DNA from: Erysipelotrichaceae bacterium
GTDB lineage: Bacteria > Bacillota_I > Bacilli_A > Erysipelotrichales > Erysipelotrichaceae
Length of the DNA: 64,000 nucleotides
Reading direction: 5' to 3'
NCBI GenBank assembly: GCA_030528645.1
Contig: JAUMYM010000001.1
Location: 60,257 to 124,256, forward strand
In this document: in pieces, positions 44,828 to 53,638 of the stretch
How positions within the stretch are numbered: position 1 is the stretch's first letter
How the letters are laid out: each line of letters opens with the position of its first letter
Made by a program: the position numbers and the translations under genes
Notes under the pieces: generated by a model
Told to the model about the DNA's origin: nothing
What the model saw: only the letters and a program-made list of their open reading frames with translations
Database searches by the model: none

Positions 44828-45955
44828 TTATTCTTGAACCGCTTTTAACGCAGCTCTTGCGCCATCATAATCTGAATCAACAGCCTTTGAATATCCATTA
44901 TGAGAATATACCGAGAAAATTGCTTTTCCTTCTTCTGAATTAATAATATTAATTAATGCAGTTTGTAATGCATTAATAAACTCTTCATTATAGATATTAG
45001 GATCTGCCATTGTGATTGCTACTGTATCATTATAAATTGGAGCAGTAACACCGATAACATTTAACTCTGTCCAAATACTTTCGCTACGACCAAGACCAGC
45101 TTTCTTTGTTTCATCTTGTTGATCAACCGGAAGCATCCAACTTGCTTCATAGTCGTTACGACCATCTGCATAACAAACGATAATATCTACAGATTCACTA
45201 GCAGCTTGAGAGAATGCAGTACCATAACCATCTAACGTAATTACATTTGCTAAGTCTGTAATCTTTTTACCTTCATAGTTATCCATTAACCACATTGTAG
45301 GATAAATATATCCAGCAGAACTACTTGTTTTTAATACAGCCCAATTTGCTTTATTTAATTCTTCCCAAGTTAATTTTTCACCAGCATTTACCTTAGCAGC
45401 TAATTCTTTCCCATAAGCTGAAGGTGTAGCGTAAATTAATGAACGATAGTAAGAAACTTGTGGACCATTCTTTTGTGTTGCATTTGCATCCCCATTCCAA
45501 GTCTTTGGATCTTCAGAGTCATTTGATAACCCATTACGAGTTGCTGTTAAAATAACATCTGCTTCATTTGAGAATAATGCATACGTACCACCCGGTAACC
45601 ATCCAACATGAACAGAACCAGATGCTAAGCCTTCTCCTGTTGTATCATAAGAAGTACCTACTGTAATGTTTACTTTACCAACATTGAAACCACTCTTTGC
45701 TAATTCATCAATTAATAATTTGTCTAAACCAGCAGTCCCTGTAATGATAACGTCTGCATCTTTACTAGGTACGAATTGGATTTCTAGTGTATCCAAATCA
45801 TGACTACCTGTTTTTTCAGGTTGTTTGCGATCACTTACAGTTGTTTGTGTTTCACTACTACCATCTGTAGCAGGTTGTGTTTCAGTGCCACTAGGTTTAT
45901 TAGTACATCCAACTAATAACATAGAAGCTAATAAAACAGTTAAAAGTTTTTTCAT
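44828..45955 (-). CDS. PhnD-type substrate-binding lipoprotein
   Basis: This 375-residue lipoprotein (lipobox LLVGCTN) matches the phosphate/phosphite/phosphonate-binding PhnD family: TLEIQFVPSKDADVIITGTAGLDKLLIDEL opens the domain and GYGTAFSQAASESVDIIVCYADGRNDYEASWM is near the hinge. A Thr/Ser-rich linker follows the lipid anchor. Ligand specificity cannot be read from sequence; the co-encoded nucleotidase suggests a nucleotide- or sugar-phosphate-like ligand. First gene of the operon, with a GGGAGG site. Confidence 0.88.
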   Translation of the reverse strand: MKKLLTVLLASMLLVGCTNKPSGTETQPATDGSSETQTTVSDRKQPEKTGSHDLDTLEIQFVPSKDADVIITGTAGLDKLLIDELAKSGFNVGKVNITVGTSYDTTGEGLASGSVHVGWLPGGTYALFSNEADVILTATRNGLSNDSEDPKTWNGDANATQKNGPQVSYYRSLIYATPSAYGKELAAKVNAGEKLTWEELNKANWAVLKTSSSAGYIYPTMWLMDNYEGKKITDLANVITLDGYGTAFSQAASESVDIIVCYADGRNDYEASWMLPVDQQDETKKAGLGRSESIWTELNVIGVTAPIYNDTVAITMADPNIYNEEFINALQTALINIINSEEGKAIFSVYSHNGYSKAVDSDYDGARAALKAVQE

Positions 45956-45992
45956 TTCTTTTCCTTTTCCTCCCGTGATAAATCACAAATAA

Positions 45993-46020
45993 ATTATACT
46001 AGATTAATTGTAATATTCAA
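45993..46020 (-). promoter_or_regulatory. Promoter of the PhnD operon
   Basis: A perfect TATAAT (45993-45998) and TTGAAT (46015-46020) are 16 bases apart on the minus strand. In the leader, the palindrome GTGATAAATCAC (45975-45986) lies before the GGGAGG ribosome binding site and might be a regulator site. Confidence 0.5.
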
Positions 46021-46078
46021 ATAATAATTAATAACTTCACACAGAAAAAATAAAATAAAATAATTTTTTCAAAAACTA

Positions 46079-46107
46079 TTGACATCATATATTCCATTTG
46101 ATATTAT
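46079..46107 (+). promoter_or_regulatory. Promoter of the tRNA-Ile/tRNA-Ala pair
   Basis: A perfect TTGACA (46079-46084) and TATTAT (46102-46107) are exactly 17 bases apart, about 22 bases upstream of tRNA-Ile. This strong stand-alone promoter shows the pair is not merely a fragment of an rRNA operon. Confidence 0.75.
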
Positions 46108-46128
46108 TATTAAGCATTCGATGTTCAT

Positions 46129-46205
<77 letters not shown>

Positions 46206-46222
46206 TCGAATTGAATATACAT

Positions 46223-46298
46223 GGGGTTTTAGCTCAGCTGGGAGAGCGCCTGCCTTGCACGCAGGAGGTCAGGAGTTCGATCCTCCTAAGCTCCACCA
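46223..46298 (+). tRNA. tRNA-Ala (anticodon TGC)
   Basis: The 76-base gene has the D-loop AGCTCAGCTGGGAGAGC, anticodon loop with TGC (CCTTGCACG), TΨC arm GAGTTCGATCCTC and an encoded CCA end. It shares one transcript with tRNA-Ile and is followed by a terminator. The tRNA-Ile/Ala pair is usually found in 16S-23S spacers. Confidence 0.97.
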
Positions 46299-46309
46299 AT
46301 ATTCAAATT

Positions 46310-46334
46310 AAGCCTTTATTTAAAGGCTTTTTTT
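46310..46334 (+). terminator. Terminator of the tRNA pair
   Basis: AAGCCTTTA-tt-TAAAGGCTT is a 9-bp perfect stem followed by TTTTTT on the plus strand, 11 bases after tRNA-Ala. Confidence 0.85.
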
Positions 46335-46907
46335 ATTGTTTATACTATTTTAGGTTCTATTTAGGTTCTACTTTTTAAAATATAAGTATATAGAAGCGAT
46401 ACATTCGCTTTTCTTTTTTATAAAAAACAACCAAACCCCTGTTTGATTGTTTATTCTTTATAAATGATAAGTTGCTGGAGTTGCACCCGCTTCTGTATAT
46501 TGTATGAATCGTATTAATAGAAACAGACGGCTTGCATATCCCGAAATACTAATAAGTACCGATATGTGCTTGTACTAACTATACAAATAATACAACTTCT
46601 AACTAAATAGGTCATACAACAGAGACTGTTTTCCTAGTATAAACTACCTTTTACTTATCAATGTTATTGTTCCATACTTCATTTATACTTACAACTACTT
46701 TTTATACTATGAATATAAAAAGCAATTATCATAAAAAACAATCACTTAGATGTACCGATTAAAACAGAGTATCTTCGTAGTGGATGTAACATTACATCAT
46801 CTTCTTTAAACTTTTTTCTAACATACAATGTTCTACAAGCCTTCCTTTACAATAACTTCTTAATCTAATCACTATTTTCATTTATAATTATCTTAGGAGG
46901 CCTCTAT
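46335..46907. other. Gene-free stretch between the tRNAs and the DUF308 protein gene
   Basis: No reading frame here has a start, a ribosome binding site and a recognisable product. It holds short repeated words (aggttctatttaggttctac), and just before 46908 a GGAGG ribosome binding site for the next gene. It might be the scar of an element inserted after tRNA-Ala, but no matching repeat of the tRNA end was found. Confidence 0.4.
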
Positions 46908-48164
46908 ATGCCAAACGTAACCAATAAAACCCTATATTATATTATCAATGGTACCTTAACCTGTATCTTAGGTGGTATTCTCGCTTTTAACCGTGCAATC
47001 GGTATCCAATGGCTAATTGACATTTTCTTTCTTTATGTCATTTTAACAAATATCCTTGATATTTTTATTACCCTTTTTACCAAAGAAAAGAAACTGACTA
47101 TTTTTAGTAATATCTTAAGAATAATAATTATTTTAGTTTTAAAAACAATTAATCTTACAACGTCGCTCTCTACTTCTTTGCTCATTAGCTTTGTAGGTAT
47201 CTACCAATTATTTGAAGCTACCATTAACTACATTACCTTTTACCTTTACTACACCAATAAGATTTCCGGTAAATATCGTTACCTCATTGATGCCTTATTA
47301 TATACAGCTTTTGGTCTAAGTTGTTTCTTTGTTCATCGTAATGAATATAAATTACAATTCTATTTAATTGGAGCTTATTTATTTTTATTAGGACTTAGTT
47401 TGATACGTGATGGGATCTTTTATCAAAGTGATTTAGGTAAGACTCAATTAAAACGTGCTTTCCGTATGAATCTACCAATTTTTATCACTGCCTTTATCCC
47501 TATGAAATCCTTAGAACACATCAATAAGTCTACAACAACCAAACTGAATGAAACGCAATGGAAACAACAAGGACAACCTGCCGATTTAGAAGTATTCATT
47601 CATGTATCTGATGATGGCTTTGGTAAGATGGGACATGTTGATTTATGTTACAACAATGAAGTCATATCTTATGGATGTTATGACGCATTGTCTACACATC
47701 TAGGTGGAAGTATTGGTGATGGGGTATTATTTAAAGTCGATCGTAATCAATACATTGAATTTTGTAAGGTAGAAAGCAATAAAACATTATTCTGTTATGG
47801 ATTAAGTTTAAGCCCAAAACAGAAAGAAGCTGTGGACAAAAAGATTGATGAACTTCATCAGTTATTAATTCCTTTTGATCCCTCTGGTAAAATTGTAAAT
47901 GAAAAAGCCAATTTACCAATGTATAGCTATCGCTTAAAACAGGCAACCAATGCCAAACTCTATAAATTTAAAGCAAGTAAATTTAAGAAATACTTTGTCA
48001 TGAGTACCAACTGTGTTTTACTTGCCGATACCATCATTGGTCAAGCCGGCATTGATATCTTAAGTTTAAGAGGCTTTATTAATCCAGGCACGTACCTAAA
48101 CTACTTAGAAAAACAATTTCACAGACCAAATAGTATCGTTATCTCTAAAACAATTTATCAATAA
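46908..48164 (+). CDS. DUF308-type membrane protein with C-terminal permuted papain-like domain
   Basis: This 418-residue protein has about six N-terminal helices like HdeD/DUF308 (ILGGILAFNRAIGIQWLIDIFFLYVILTN), then a cytoplasmic or external C-terminal domain of about 200 residues. In that domain GHVDLCYNNEVISYGCYD (His near 47634) resembles the HVxIYxxN strand, and STNCVLLADTIIGQAG (Cys near 48012) the Cys-bearing helix of circularly permuted NlpC/P60 (LRAT/YiiX-like) hydrolases, in which His precedes Cys. The order and spacing fit. It would be a membrane-bound cysteine hydrolase, possibly acting on lipids or cell-wall peptides. The call is inference; no substrate is known. It is monocistronic with GGAGG before the ATG. 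Confidence 0.55.
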   Translation: MPNVTNKTLYYIINGTLTCILGGILAFNRAIGIQWLIDIFFLYVILTNILDIFITLFTKEKKLTIFSNILRIIIILVLKTINLTTSLSTSLLISFVGIYQLFEATINYITFYLYYTNKISGKYRYLIDALLYTAFGLSCFFVHRNEYKLQFYLIGAYLFLLGLSLIRDGIFYQSDLGKTQLKRAFRMNLPIFITAFIPMKSLEHINKSTTTKLNETQWKQQGQPADLEVFIHVSDDGFGKMGHVDLCYNNEVISYGCYDALSTHLGGSIGDGVLFKVDRNQYIEFCKVESNKTLFCYGLSLSPKQKEAVDKKIDELHQLLIPFDPSGKIVNEKANLPMYSYRLKQATNAKLYKFKASKFKKYFVMSTNCVLLADTIIGQAGIDILSLRGFINPGTYLNYLEKQFHRPNSIVISKTIYQ

Positions 48165-48166
48165 AA

Positions 48167-48211
48167 AAATCCTTATGATTTGTAATGAAACATTCAATTC
48201 ATAAGGGTTTT
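48167..48211. terminator. Bidirectional terminator between converging genes at 48.2 kb
   Basis: AAATCCTTATGA and TCATAAGGGTTTT form a 12-bp stem (one wobble) with A/T runs on both sides, between the DUF308-type gene and the ABC permease gene. Confidence 0.65.
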
Positions 48212-48215
48212 ATTT

Positions 48216-49790
48216 TTATAAGTGTTCAAATGTCTTCTTACCGATGGTTGCGATCCACAGATGTAATAAACCGGTTGTTACTAGTAAAATCACTGTCATC
48301 GTGAATAAATAAGACATCGTATTGAAATTACTTATATATTTAAGTGACAAAAACAAGTTAAAGCCACCAATAAACATACCGGTAAATGTTGCGACAAAAG
48401 CAGCTAAACTTTGTTTAATAACGATTACTTCTCGATCAAACTCAAACTTTGGAAACCATAAATTAACGATGATACCAATTTGACCTGCCAATAAGCCCAC
48501 TAAGATGATGATAAAACAACCTAACAGTAACTCAATGACACTAAATTCAAAGAAGAAGTAAAACAAGAGTAACGATATCATGCCCGGTACTGCAATTACT
48601 ACAACATTCACTAAAATCTTAGCGTATAAAATCTCTAATACCTTTGCCGGAATCACTTTTAAAATCCAGAAATTCTTACCTTCTAAAGAAATACTTACAC
48701 ACGCTGTATTGGAAACAACACTACTGGAAATTAATGCGGTCATGTATACAATGAAATATGAGTTTTGTATCATGGGGATAAAAGGTCGTATCATATTCAT
48801 GATTTCTGCTTTATTCCAAACTAAGTAAATAGTTCCCCCTAGTATAACCAATTGAAATGTAGCTAAATTAAGAATATACAAGAAATTTGTAATGAATTTA
48901 TTGAATTCTTTTTTAAATAAGGTAAATAAAACACTATCCTTAGAAACACGTTTTAAAGAAATCTTCTTTTTCACTGTTGTATGATGCACATCCATATTTA
49001 AATAAATATAAAGACGATTAAACAAATAGATAAATCCCACAAAAGCAACAACATTAACGAAAATACTAATCCATATATAACTGGTACTCATCGTATAAAG
49101 GCCTTTTGCATAATAATATACCGTTGGAAGATATTTTAATTTTTCTATAAAGTCATCACTTAAATGGAGCTTTACTCCTGTATAACTCATATTTTGATGC
49201 TTTGCTAATAGATACCAAAAATAAAACGATGCAAGATAAACCAAAACCACCACGATATTATTTGCCAGTTTCTTATAAGGAATTTTATTGGTAATAAAAC
49301 GAATCATAATCGCTAAGGTGCTTGTTACTAGGACTGCTAATATCGGTAAAAATATCAAACCTAAAATCAAATAGATATAAAACAAGAACCCTAAGTGAAA
49401 CTTTATTCCCATATAAATGGCACTAGGCACAATAATCGCTGTAGAAAACAACAAACTGCTAATATACATCGAGAGCATCTTACTTAGCATAATTTGAATT
49501 GGTTGAATTGGTAAAACAATTAAACTTTCAAAGTCATTGCTATCAAACAAATGCCCCTGACTTTGTACGATTTGAAACATCACACAAGCCACAAAAGAAC
49601 TTAGTGTTGTTATATAAATGGCTTGTAATCCTGTATTATCTATAATTTCAATTCCCCATATAATGGAATAATATAAAATGGCAATGATAGGCAGAATTAC
49701 AATAAAATAATTAATTTTACGTTTACGGCTATTACGAGGACTAATTTTAACCAATAGATTTAATAATTGAATCTTTACAAGTTGTAACAT
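48216..49790 (-). CDS. ABC-2 type exporter permease
   Basis: This 524-residue integral membrane protein has about 11-12 helices and the typical ABC-2 segment around FEDFESLIVLPIQPIQIMLSKMLS, which resembles the coupling region of lantibiotic/antibiotic exporters of the YtrC/EcsB kind. Its gene starts two bases after the ATPase gene ends, so they form one transporter unit. The transported substrate is unknown: peptide, lipid or antibiotic are all possible. No precursor peptide gene is seen nearby. Confidence 0.75.
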   Translation of the reverse strand: MLQLVKIQLLNLLVKISPRNSRKRKINYFIVILPIIAILYYSIIWGIEIIDNTGLQAIYITTLSSFVACVMFQIVQSQGHLFDSNDFESLIVLPIQPIQIMLSKMLSMYISSLLFSTAIIVPSAIYMGIKFHLGFLFYIYLILGLIFLPILAVLVTSTLAIMIRFITNKIPYKKLANNIVVVLVYLASFYFWYLLAKHQNMSYTGVKLHLSDDFIEKLKYLPTVYYYAKGLYTMSTSYIWISIFVNVVAFVGFIYLFNRLYIYLNMDVHHTTVKKKISLKRVSKDSVLFTLFKKEFNKFITNFLYILNLATFQLVILGGTIYLVWNKAEIMNMIRPFIPMIQNSYFIVYMTALISSSVVSNTACVSISLEGKNFWILKVIPAKVLEILYAKILVNVVVIAVPGMISLLLFYFFFEFSVIELLLGCFIIILVGLLAGQIGIIVNLWFPKFEFDREVIVIKQSLAAFVATFTGMFIGGFNLFLSLKYISNFNTMSYLFTMTVILLVTTGLLHLWIATIGKKTFEHL

Positions 49791-49791
49791 A

Positions 49792-50490
49792 CTATAACCC
49801 CAAGAAGATTTCTTCTAATGATTGATCCTCAATTAATTCACTCGTATTTCCACTTACTACAATGCGACCATCTTTAATAATCGCAATCTTATCACATAGC
49901 TTTTCTGCAACTTCCAATACATGTGTAGAAAAGAAAATCGAACTTCCTGTTGCACACAATTGTTTCATAAGCTCTTTTAATTTAAAGGAAGCTTTTGGAT
50001 CCAAACCTACAAACGGTTCATCTAAAATCAATAACTTTGGCTCATGAATCAAAGCACTGATAATCGCCAGCTTTTGTTTCATCCCATGCGAATAAGAACC
50101 AATGGTATCTGCTAAATTCCCATAGATTTCAAACTCATTTGCTAAATGTTCAATACGACTTACCAACGCATGTTTATCAACCTTATAAACATTTCCAATG
50201 AAATTTAAATACTGTAAACCGGTTAAATTTGGATAGAGGTCCGGATTATCCGGAATATATGCCATGATTTTCTTACACTCTAATGGCTTTTCTTTGTTGT
50301 CGATCCCATCAATGGTAATCTTACCTTTTTCATACGTGATAATACCCACAACGGCCTTGATGGTTGTTGTTTTACCAGCCCCATTGTGACCAATAAATCC
50401 AAAAATTTCACCATCCTGTACTTCTAAATCAATGCCATGTAATACTTCTTTACTTCCATAAGACTTTTTTAGATTTTCAATTTTTAGCAT
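49792..50490 (-). CDS. ABC transporter ATPase (ABC-2 exporter partner)
   Basis: This about 232-residue ATPase has Walker A GHNGAGKTTT, signature YSHGMKQKL, Walker B LLILDEPFVGLDP and H-loop (FSTHVLEVAEKL). It is the partner of the downstream permease. The start at 50490 (MLKIENLKK) has AAAGGTGG six bases upstream; the GTG at 50499 lies within that site. It heads the two-gene operon, implying export driven by ATP. Confidence 0.9.
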   Translation of the reverse strand: MLKIENLKKSYGSKEVLHGIDLEVQDGEIFGFIGHNGAGKTTTIKAVVGIITYEKGKITIDGIDNKEKPLECKKIMAYIPDNPDLYPNLTGLQYLNFIGNVYKVDKHALVSRIEHLANEFEIYGNLADTIGSYSHGMKQKLAIISALIHEPKLLILDEPFVGLDPKASFKLKELMKQLCATGSSIFFSTHVLEVAEKLCDKIAIIKDGRIVVSGNTSELIEDQSLEEIFLGL

Positions 50491-50574
50491 AGTAACCACC
50501 TTTCATACTCATTATAGCACTTTCTTATTTTTCTTCAAGATAATATTTTTATTATTTATACGACATAAAAAGAA

Positions 50575-50591
50575 AAAGGCCTAGGGCCCTT
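50575..50591 (-). terminator. Terminator of the secreted protein gene
   Basis: AAGGGCC-cta-GGCCTTT folds to a GC-rich stem with one wobble and is followed on the minus strand by T. It overlaps the end of the gene at 50591. Confidence 0.55.
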
Positions 50592-51181
50592 CAAAAATCT
50601 TCGGCAGTATATACCTCATAAAAAATACTGTTATCAATCTTTTGATCACTTACTAACTCAATCTTTTTAATTGCACCTTTAAATCCTTCGTAGTTATTAA
50701 AATTCCCACTTAGGATTAACCCATTTTTTCCAAGACCAAAATATTCAATCGCAATTTCACGATCAATAACCAACTCAATTACAGAGTTATCCGACAAGTG
50801 ATAACATCCACCTTCCGTATCGTTATCACTCTTTTCTTCTACCTTAACAACCGGTAAAATCTTACCCGTATCTAAAGTAAAATAATATCTTGTTCCAATG
50901 CTACCAAAGGCTGAACCTAAGGCAACGCCAATGAAACCATCCTCATCGTATAATAATCCTGTTTCTTCATCTACTGTCATATATTCTTGGATATACTTAT
51001 ATTGTCTACTACCTCTTGAAGTAATACTTTTATAACTCATATATGACTTTGTACTACTTGTTGAACACATGTCAACTTGACTACTTTCAAACTCTTTTAC
51101 ATATTCTTCTTCTGTTTTTAAAGTGAAACCTGAGCATACAATAAAGATTGCCAAGATAAAAAATAATACTAACTTTTTCAT
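50591..51181 (-). CDS. Secreted or surface protein of unknown function
   Basis: This 196-residue protein starts with a signal peptide (MKKLVLFFILAIFIVCSGFTL) whose Cys does not fit a strict lipobox (-1 residue is Val), so secretion or N-terminal anchoring are both possible. The body has several GD/EDG turns and no recognised motif. An AAGGAG-like site lies just before the ATG. It stands alone between an ABC operon and a flavodoxin gene. Function unknown. Confidence 0.6.
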   Translation of the reverse strand: MKKLVLFFILAIFIVCSGFTLKTEEEYVKEFESSQVDMCSTSSTKSYMSYKSITSRGSRQYKYIQEYMTVDEETGLLYDEDGFIGVALGSAFGSIGTRYYFTLDTGKILPVVKVEEKSDNDTEGGCYHLSDNSVIELVIDREIAIEYFGLGKNGLILSGNFNNYEGFKGAIKKIELVSDQKIDNSIFYEVYTAEDF

Positions 51182-51254
51182 ACTTCTCCTTTATTTGTAT
51201 GCAATTATTCTATAATATTCTTATAAATATGTCAAAAAATGTGATGAAACAAAA

Positions 51255-51279
51255 AAACTAGCTCCCTTGGAACTAGTTT
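51255..51279 (-). terminator. Terminator of the flavodoxin gene
   Basis: AAACTAGTTCC-aag-GGAGCTAGTTT forms an 11-bp stem with one mismatch, followed on the minus strand by seven T. Confidence 0.75.
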
Positions 51280-51285
51280 CTTTTT

Positions 51286-51711
51286 TTAGATTTGTGCTAA
51301 TTGTTTACCTAATTCTTCACCTTGTGCTAATACTTCATCACTTGGTGTTTCACAACAAATAAAGCCTTCATTATTTAAGATGTTTGCGCCACAGTTAGCT
51401 AAACGCTCAACCCAATCACGCATCCATTGACCATCACCCCAGCTATAAGAACCGAATAATAAAATTGTCTTACCAGCTGCATATTGTTCTAATTCTGTAA
51501 CGAATGGTTCTACTTCACCTTCTTCAAGGTTTTCAGCTCCCATTGCCGGACAACCTAATGCGAATACTTCTTCATCTTTTACATCATCCACAGAAATATC
51601 ACTTAAATTTAATAATTCAGCTTCTTTACCTGCTTCTTGAATTCCCTTTACAATACTTTCTGCCATTTGTTCTGTATTACCAGTTGATGACCAATATACT
51701 ACTTTAATCAT
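51286..51711 (-). CDS. Flavodoxin
   Basis: This 141-residue protein carries electrons in the cytoplasm using FMN. The phosphate-binding loop is WSSTGNTEQMAE and the middle motif FGSYSWGDGQWM contains the aromatic residues that sandwich the flavin. The start at 51711 (MIKVVYWSS) follows an AGGAGG site; the frame extends eight codons further without support. Typical of anaerobic Firmicutes, in which flavodoxin can replace ferredoxin under low iron. It stands alone. Confidence 0.93.
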   Translation of the reverse strand: MIKVVYWSSTGNTEQMAESIVKGIQEAGKEAELLNLSDISVDDVKDEEVFALGCPAMGAENLEEGEVEPFVTELEQYAAGKTILLFGSYSWGDGQWMRDWVERLANCGANILNNEGFICCETPSDEVLAQGEELGKQLAQI

Positions 51712-51938
51712 GCTACGACTCCTCCTATATATCAATTTGTTATACTGTCTAACATGTATATATTACTAAAAGACTAAAATGCTAGTCAAGTAACATGATT
51801 TTATTTTAAACATAATCTAAACGCTACATCCTCTTCTTTTTTAAACGATGATTTCGCTTACATCAAAAGATTCAAATATTTTTATTGCTTATCTATGCAA
51901 TGTGCGGTTTAATAGATATTGTATTTTAAGAGGTAGTT

Positions 51939-52739
51939 ATGAAAAAACATATATTTATTGACCTTGATGGAACCCTATTAGACTTTAAAAACAGTGACTA
52001 TGTCTATCCATCAAGTATCCAAGCCATTCAATTAGCTCGTAAAAACGGGCATCATATATACATCAATACAGGACGTAGTAAAGCCGGTATATTTAAACAT
52101 GTCTTAGACATAGGCTTTGATGGTCTAATCTGTGGCAATGGTGCTTATGTTGAGGTAAATCAAGAAGTATTAAAAGAAGAATACCTATCAGAAAGCAACG
52201 TAAAGGATTTACTACAATTTTTAAAAGAACACCAAGCACTCTTCTTTGTAGAAACTCATCAAGGTATTTATAGTGATGAAGCAATGCACCAATATTTAAA
52301 AGAATACGTGAATCAACAAGATAATTGTTTTGTCGATTCCATCCAATCCTTAGAAAAAGCCAATCTTCAACAAGTATGTAAAGTATGTGTGATTAAAAGT
52401 TGTATCCCTGTCGCTTATATGCAAGAGCGTTTTGGAAGTAACTTCATCCTTCATGACAACAGCAATGGCAACTATAGTACCAACGGATGTGAACTTGGTT
52501 TACTACATTCCAGTAAAAAAGATGGAATTTCTATTATTACACAACACTTAAACATTGACCATCAAGCAACCGTTAGTATTGGAGATGGTGACAATGACTT
52601 AGAAATGATTCAATATGCAAACTGTGGCATTGCCATGGGCAATAGTAAGCCAATCTTATTAAAACATGCCGATTACATTACCACCGATTATCATCACGAT
52701 GGCATTTATCAAGCCTTCTTATATCTTGGAGTGATTTAA
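51939..52739 (+). CDS. HAD superfamily Cof-type phosphatase
   Basis: This 266-residue enzyme has the HAD nucleophile motif FIDLDGTLL, a class IIb C2 cap (residues about 80-190) and the Mg-binding motif SIGDGDNDLEMI, followed by GIAMGNSKPILL. Cof-type phosphatases act on a range of sugar phosphates and flavin or pyridoxal phosphates. The start is set by a GAGGT site. It is followed with a single base of spacing by the YitT gene, so they are co-transcribed. Confidence 0.9.
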   Translation: MKKHIFIDLDGTLLDFKNSDYVYPSSIQAIQLARKNGHHIYINTGRSKAGIFKHVLDIGFDGLICGNGAYVEVNQEVLKEEYLSESNVKDLLQFLKEHQALFFVETHQGIYSDEAMHQYLKEYVNQQDNCFVDSIQSLEKANLQQVCKVCVIKSCIPVAYMQERFGSNFILHDNSNGNYSTNGCELGLLHSSKKDGISIITQHLNIDHQATVSIGDGDNDLEMIQYANCGIAMGNSKPILLKHADYITTDYHHDGIYQAFLYLGVI

Positions 52740-52740
52740 C

Positions 52741-53610
52741 ATGAAACAATATTTAAAATCAAAAACAGGGAAAACTCTTTTATCTCTAATTACTTGTATC
52801 TGTTCTTCTTTGCTACAAGCCATAGCGATTCAAGCCTTCATTGAACCAAGTCATTTAATTTCAGGAGGCATTACCGGATTAGCCTTATTGCTTAATAGTG
52901 TGTCAAAATCCATTCAACTTCCCATCACCACATCCATTTGGATTATTTTATTAAATGCTCCACTTGCGATGATTTGTTATAAATACGTATCAAAACGCTT
53001 TGCCTTTTATTCAACATTAAACTTTGTTTTAACCTCTATCTTATTAGGTATTGTACGCATTCAACCATTGTTTAATGATATTATCTTAAACATTTCCTTT
53101 GGTGGTTTTATCTCAGCAATGAGTGTTGTAATTGCCTTAAAGGGCCATGCCTCAACAGGTGGTACAGACTTTATCGCCCTATACTTTTCTAACAAGTATA
53201 ATAAAGCAATTTGGGAATATATCTTTATTGGTAATGTCATTATGATTATTATCTTTGGTTTTACAACAAACTGGATCAATGCCGGTTATACCATTTTATT
53301 TCAATTTATCGCAACCCGCACAGTCGCAACGTTTCACACACGTTATCAACGCATTACTCTACAAATTACTACAACCCTTCCAAATGAAGTTATTACAAGT
53401 TATGTATCGAACTTTAAACATGGTATTACTGTATTAAATGGATATGGAGGCTATAGTAAAAAACCGGTTTCCATGCTTACAACGGTTGTCTCTTCGTATG
53501 AAGTCAGTGATGTAATTGATTGTATTAAAACCATTGATCCAAATGTAATTATCAATGTCTTTACAACCAAAGACTTTGTCGGTAGCTTCCATCATCAACC
53601 ATTAGACTAA
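52741..53610 (+). CDS. YitT family membrane protein
   Basis: This 289-residue protein has about six helices and the YitT/DUF161 pattern AIAIQAFIEPSHLISGGITGLALLLN and GGTDFIALYFSNKY, followed by the C-terminal DUF2179 domain (GYGGYSKKPVSMLTTVVSSYEV). It is predicted to lie in the cytoplasmic membrane with the last domain inside. YitT family members are numerous in Firmicutes and their transport function is not settled. It starts one base after the HAD gene's stop codon. Confidence 0.9.
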   Translation: MKQYLKSKTGKTLLSLITCICSSLLQAIAIQAFIEPSHLISGGITGLALLLNSVSKSIQLPITTSIWIILLNAPLAMICYKYVSKRFAFYSTLNFVLTSILLGIVRIQPLFNDIILNISFGGFISAMSVVIALKGHASTGGTDFIALYFSNKYNKAIWEYIFIGNVIMIIIFGFTTNWINAGYTILFQFIATRTVATFHTRYQRITLQITTTLPNEVITSYVSNFKHGITVLNGYGGYSKKPVSMLTTVVSSYEVSDVIDCIKTIDPNVIINVFTTKDFVGSFHHQPLD

Positions 53611-53638
53611 AAAGAGTGGATTATCCTTCCACTCTTTT
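53609..53638. terminator. Bidirectional terminator between yitT and the EIICB gene
   Basis: AAAAGAGTGGA and TCCACTCTTTT form a perfect 11-bp stem flanked by A and T runs, so it works for both converging genes. Confidence 0.85.
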
